A DNA stretch of 64,000 nt from Branchipolynoe longqiensis (taxonomy: Eukaryota > Annelida > Polychaeta > Phyllodocida > Polynoidae). Made by a program: the position numbers and the translations under genes. Numbering within the stretch: position 1 is the stretch's first letter; every line of letters starts with the position of its first letter. The notes below the pieces were generated by a model. That model saw nothing but the letters and a program-made list of their open reading frames with translations. It had not been told where the DNA came from and searched no databases. The stretch covers positions 28,257,005 to 28,321,004 of the forward strand of contig CM059186.1 in NCBI GenBank assembly GCA_030323885.1, read 5' to 3'. Below are positions 54,101 to 60,100 of this stretch, one piece after another.

Positions 54101-57100
54101 TATGTCCGACCTATTGCTAATGTGTGTCAGTGTATAAGAGCCTATCATATAACGTAGCAGAGCATATGGCCAATGTATATGTCCCGGCATAAAACGCTCG
54201 CAATACACTCACGGTATGCTCGCAGAAAGCCGGTGAACGTTATATACGTAATTCGATCATAAGAACTACGCCTTATACGTTACATACGTCAAGACACGGT
54301 GGAGAAACGCAAAACGTAAGTTATACGTTAGACATACTTTATCCATACGTTGTCAATATATGGACTGTACATTTCCACAGGCTCTCCATTCAACTGACAT
54401 AGGTCAACGTAGTGCTATTTATGAACAATGTTTGTCTAACGTACGTCTAACTTACATCAACGTATTTCTAACATATACATAACGAACACTTGACGTAAAA
54501 GCCACACAGTGTCGAACATCGAAAGTTTTGTGCATGCCCAAAACTTTGTGGCCCATTGACGAGCGACACCGTATAATGGCGAGCATCGACGTATGCCAAC
54601 ATGCGCATAACGAACGCGTCGTAGTGTGACAGGGCTATTAGGTACGAGCTCACTGCCCCCAATATGGGGGGCTAGTGACTCAGGGGAGGTCACATACGCC
54701 CGTGCTCTCCTACCCTCTTCCTCACTTGTGCAGAATTTTGACTTAATAAAGCGGAGGGTCCAGCCAGAGATAGCTCAACCAAACTAATTGTATTGTTTTC
54801 TCATTACGCAATAGATAAATAATACGTTGGTTGGTCGTTGGAGTTTTACGTCCTGGCAACATCTAAGGTCATATCAGGAAGGGTACTGATTTGTGACAGT
54901 CCACACTCATGGCCACTTTATAGTGCTGCCCCACTGGGAGACCAGGCTGCCAGCACCATAAACCTGATATCCGACTCAGTCACATTATCCTGGCACTGAG
55001 CCAACCAGTCCTTGCTCTATCCTAATAATGCCAAGCGCCTGGCTAGGAAGCGACAAGTATACATTTTTAAGCCATTGGTTTGACTCGACCAGGGTTCGAC
55101 AGTTCAAATCCTACGGTCTACCGAAATCGGAGACAGACGCTCAACTCATTTGGCAATCCCTTCAATGGAACATAAATTACCCTGGTATCAGAGTACAGCA
55201 CTAATATGGAACACGGGACAGAAAGCACCTCAGTATCACAAGTATGGCATATGTCATTCAGCAGAGAATTAAGCACTCTAGCAGCAGGGCGATAATTGGG
55301 GATGTACTCACTGGCTGAGGAAGGCGAAGAGGTATCTCATGATGACGACGATGGGGCGGGGCAGGGTGTGCAGGAGTTCCTTCAGCTGTGCTATGTTCTC
55401 CGGGGAATCCTCTACAAAAGACCACGGTGATACTAGGAGTGGATGCTCATGTTGACTGGTCACTCAGGATTTTTTGTTTGTTGTTGTTTTACGTCCCAGC
55501 AAAATCTACGGTCATATCAGGACATGTACCGACTTGTGACTGTGTGCACCTATGGCGACTTTACAGTGCTGCCCCACTGGAAGATCAGGCCGCCAGCACC
55601 ATCATCTAATATCGAACTCAGTCACATTATCCTGACACTGAGCCAACCAGTCCTTGCCCTATCTTAATAATGCCGAGAGCCTGGCTAGGAAGCAACAAGT
55701 ATCAATTTTTAAGTCATTGGTTTGATTCAACCACGGTTCGAACCCATGATCCCATGGGTTCAGATCCCCCGATGTCCCAAAACAGGAGACGGACGCTCAA
55801 CTCATTCAGCCATCCCGTCTGTCGGCCCCTTGGGAAATAGGAGCACTTGCTTTCAGTAGACTACCCCTCTTTGAACTTTGCTTGCTGCGAGTGAGCTAAA
55901 AATAACTACTTTCACTATAAAGTAGAAGTCACGAGCTTTAGTTTCGTATCCATTATGACTGACTTCTGGTCGGAAAAGTAAAAGAAACGGAGGTTTGAAA
56001 ACATTCAAATGATCGCAAAACCTGATTATACCAAATATTTGTCATGAAAAAAAAGAATTACAAATAAAATTACCATTTGCAAATTAACTTCATGAAAATA
56101 AAAATAAATCAGTTTGACGTAGCTAGTGATACCTAGATAAAAGATTCACCCCATACTTATAGTGCAGGAGTGAACCCTAACATAGCCTAAATAAGGGTGA
56201 AAATAGCTTTAGTATGAAACAGGAAGTAGAAACTCTGGCTCCAGGATCAAATGGCTACCCATATCGGCACAGAGTTGGTGAAATGGGCGAGAATGCAAAA
56301 AGACAAGATGGCGGCGATAAAACGCCTTCGGTTTCATTTTTACAATTCCTTAAACTACATGTTTTATTATATATTTCAAATCAAAAGTAGCGGGTAAATA
56401 TGAAGATTTATGTGAAGAATATATTTTGCTTCTTAAATTAAGAATTTACCAGGTCAATTAATTTCCCCGACATGTCGAAAGTTTTTGGCCGTTTTTCTAA
56501 TATGTTGGTTTTCACCCCTGTACTGGATGTACAGTGTGAATCCTTTATCTAGTGATACCAAGCATTTGCTGTAAACACCATGAACACACACACCCGTGGG
56601 TCAGTCATTCTCTGAGACTGGTCACTAAAGTTTTACATGGAGACCAAAAGTGGGGAAATTTCCAGATAATAGCAGAAACCATTCCAAATAGTAGCAGAAT
56701 CCATATTCATATGAAGGATTACGCATTGTGCATATGCCACAGAAAAAAAGTATTAAAACTAACTTGTTTCACTTTACACATAAAAAAAGAATAAAAAGTA
56801 GTTTTTTCTTTGAAAAAAGTATAATACTTTTTTTTCAAGTATAAAATGGCAGCAGTGTTTCAGGTATTGAGGTTCTTTAAGCACTCACGGCTGAGATTGA
56901 TCAACTGGTCGAAAAGCTGGGTGGGGAAGAGCGGCTCACGTAACTCCCGGAAGTACAGTTTGAGAACTCCAGCGACTGAGTTGATGTCCTTCCCGTCTAT
57001 CACGTCAAATAATGGGTCCTCACCTGTGGGACAACGCCACCTCGCCATGTTAGAAATGTCATAGTTGGATAAAAGCATCAAAATTTCAAATTTCATAGTC

Positions 57101-60100
57101 GGATAAAAGCATATATATCAACGTTTCAAATTTCAGTCTGATATTGATTGATTGATTGGTGGTTTCTTTACGCCGTGTTGGCAGCATAGGCCATATTCAC
57201 AGCGAGAATTGTTTGTTTTTTATTCAACCATCGCCTTTACATATAATGTAAAAGCATACAATCAGTTATGTGTCAATAGACACTTATGAATTTTTAAAAG
57301 CTCAAAATCCTATAATAAAATGAAATAGATGAAAGAAGTAATTAATCAAAATTGTTTTAATGAACTATATGAGGTGGTACAGACTATTACAGTCTTATTA
57401 CAGTCTGATAAAAGCATCCGAATTTCAAATTTAATAGTCGGATAAAAGCATATATATCAAAATTTCAAATCTTATAGTTGGATAAAAGCATCAACATTTC
57501 AAATTTCATAGTCGGATAAAAGCATCAAAATTTCAAATTTCATAGTCTGATAAAAGAATCAAAATTCCAAATTTAATAGTCAGATAAAAGCATATATATC
57601 AAAATTTCAAATTTCATAGTCCAATAAAAGCATCAAATTTTCAAAAGCAAAACAATTATCTAGATTTGATTTTACATATCATAATTATACTATACAACGT
57701 AGAGATCTGCAATGAATGCATATGGCCAAAAGACTGCCTTGGCACTGAAAAAAAATGCAAATTCTGATGACTAAATGTTTACAAAAAAATGTGAAATGGA
57801 GTGTGATTGGCTGAAGACCAGAAGGGTCAGCCAGTGGGAGTGCACAGGTGTGACAGTTGTGATTGGTTGCCATCCATGTGGTGGGTGGGGTGTGAGCTTT
57901 GATGTACCCTGTGACCCCAGTAATGACACTAAACGAGCAGCCCGGTTGTTGGAGTTTTACGTCCTTGCAATATCTACGGTCATATCAGGACAGGTACTGA
58001 CTTATGACAGTGCCCACTCATGGTGAGTTTATAGTGCTGCCCCACTGGGTTATCAGGCCGCTGGCACCATGACCTGATATCCCACTCAGTCACATTATCC
58101 TGACACTGAGCTAACCAGTCCTTGCCCTATCCTCTTAATGCTGAGCGCCAGGCTAGGAAGTGACAAGTATCAATTTGATAAGTTATTGGTTTGACTCGAT
58201 CGGGAACTGAACTCCCGATTTCACGTACGTGACGCCTGCGCTCTACCGATTCGGCCACCACACGCAGTGTGCAAATGAGCGTCTCCTGCTCATTCAACCC
58301 TATGTTACATTATATTACTTCTTAAGCACATTCACAGAATAGCTCAAAATTATATTATTAGGTTCTCTGTGTCTGAGTGGTTTGTGTCTGACTTTTTTCT
58401 AAGTTGGACTCCTGGTGGTTCGATTCCCTGTGCCCCCACCTCTGACAATTTGGATTTCCACCGCTGTGTATAACTTACAGCGTCATCAAAGGCCAGTTGC
58501 TCTCATACTATGTCTATGTGGTGTGGGAGGTTAAACATCCCTTGGGTCGGAAAAAGTGTAGGCTCAGGCGTTCTATTGACAAATTGTCTAATGGTGCAAA
58601 CAAGTCTATTTGGACTTATCCATGATAGGCAGTATAAATCTTCAAGAACAAAAAAGGAAAAAAAAAAAGATTCTACTGATCCCACAAATAATCAGGCAAA
58701 AATTCTACTGACCCTATAACTAAATATTCAGATAGAAATCACTGACCCTTCTCATACTGATTCTTGAAGTCGTTGATCTCATGTTGTGAGCCGGACACCC
58801 GGAAAATCCCCTGGTGATGCATCCCTGCGGAAGAGAAACAAGTGTACAATGATGACAACAGAAACAAATAATTAAACAAACCTTCATTAAATTACAATAC
58901 CGCGCAATCAAACATTTATATGCTGTGTATTTTATTATGCCAGTATTATTACAAATGGAACAGTGCTGCCTGATCTAGTTCCAGGAGTCCTCACTAACCG
59001 GAACCAGCGCCCGCTCCCATTACGCTCACTTTCGCTGGGGTAGGGGGCGCCACTTGCCACTCTTCTCGTCGCTACCTCCAGTGATGTATCACAGTTAGCG
59101 ATGTTTCACAGACCAAGATGTCTTACCATCGATCTGGTATTAATATAATGAGCACAACAAAATAGCTTGGTGCTTTCGTTTACCTGCTTTCGCCAGTGAG
59201 AAAGCCAGTTAAAGCTGCATAGTCCAATGAAAGCATCAAATTTTCAAAACCAAAACACTGACCTAGATTTGATCCTCCATATCTAACGTAAATACTGATG
59301 CATTGATAAAGCATTTCTTGCCACATAGAAGGGAAAGCAATATAATGTAATAGAACATGTTACAACAGAAGCCTATGGTATCAAGACCTTTGGTGTGCTT
59401 TCCAAATTAATTTAGCATGTTTGCACTTCAAATATCTAAAAAGTCAGCCATTTAAAATAAAAGTTACTTCAAACTAAAGTGGGATAGATAAAAATTATCA
59501 ACCCAATATATTTATCTCAGAAAATAACAAAAACTCAAAACCATCGGACTATGCCACTTTAAGATTACTGCGTGGCTTCTTTACCCCACTTTAATTTCTT
59601 TAATGAATTTCTTTTCTTAATCTCATTAAGTTTAATCAATGCACATAGGCAAAGAAAAGGTGGCTTGGTTTGATTGGTGGTTGTTTTACGCCATGTTGGC
59701 AACAAAGGCCATATTCATGGCGAGAAGTGTTTAACTTGTATTCTGTCCATTTTCGTTCAACCATCAGTTTTACGCAGAGTGTAAAAGCACAGAATTAAAT
59801 ATTTGTCAAAAGACACATATATGAAGTTAAAAAGCTCAGAATTATAAAAATTGTGGTCCAGGAAAACAAAAGAGGTTCACTTCTGATTCACTTACCATAT
59901 GAGTTTATCACACGTATGCAGCTGCGGACGATCAGTGGGATCTTTGTTCCGGTTGCCTTAAAACAACACAAATGATAAAAGCTAGATGTGCGTCCCATTC
60001 ACAAACTGTCAGTAACAATGCGAAAGCTTCCACTTTGATTACATGAAAGAACAACAATGGCGAATGGCGATTTCGGACTAATTTAGATTAGTGGGGACAG

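Larger units (their letters stand above)
53381..55311 (-). other. srGAP intron, 1.9 kb
   Basis: GT/AG intron holding a segment repeated at 56552 (53505-53655), an inverted-ended element rich in TACGT-type motifs (about 53859-54635) and a full SINE-A (54829-55165). Confidence 0.8.
55412..56888 (-). other. srGAP intron, 1.5 kb
   Basis: GT/AG intron holding SINE-A (55467-55821), a 418-bp MITE with an exact 8-bp target duplication (56134-56551), and the partner of the 53505 segment (56552-56705). Confidence 0.8.
57024..58746 (-). other. srGAP intron, 1.7 kb
   Basis: GT/AG intron holding a 34-bp minisatellite derived from a MITE end (57066-57640), SINE-F inserted in it (57143-57396), SINE-A (57945-58262) and SINE-B (58362-58665). 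Confidence 0.8.
58825..59895 (-). other. srGAP intron, 1.07 kb
   Basis: GT/AG intron holding a full MITE-1 copy (59211-59563) and a SINE-F copy (59668-59870). 58825-59200 shows no feature beyond a locally GC-rich patch near 58990-59090. Confidence 0.8.
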
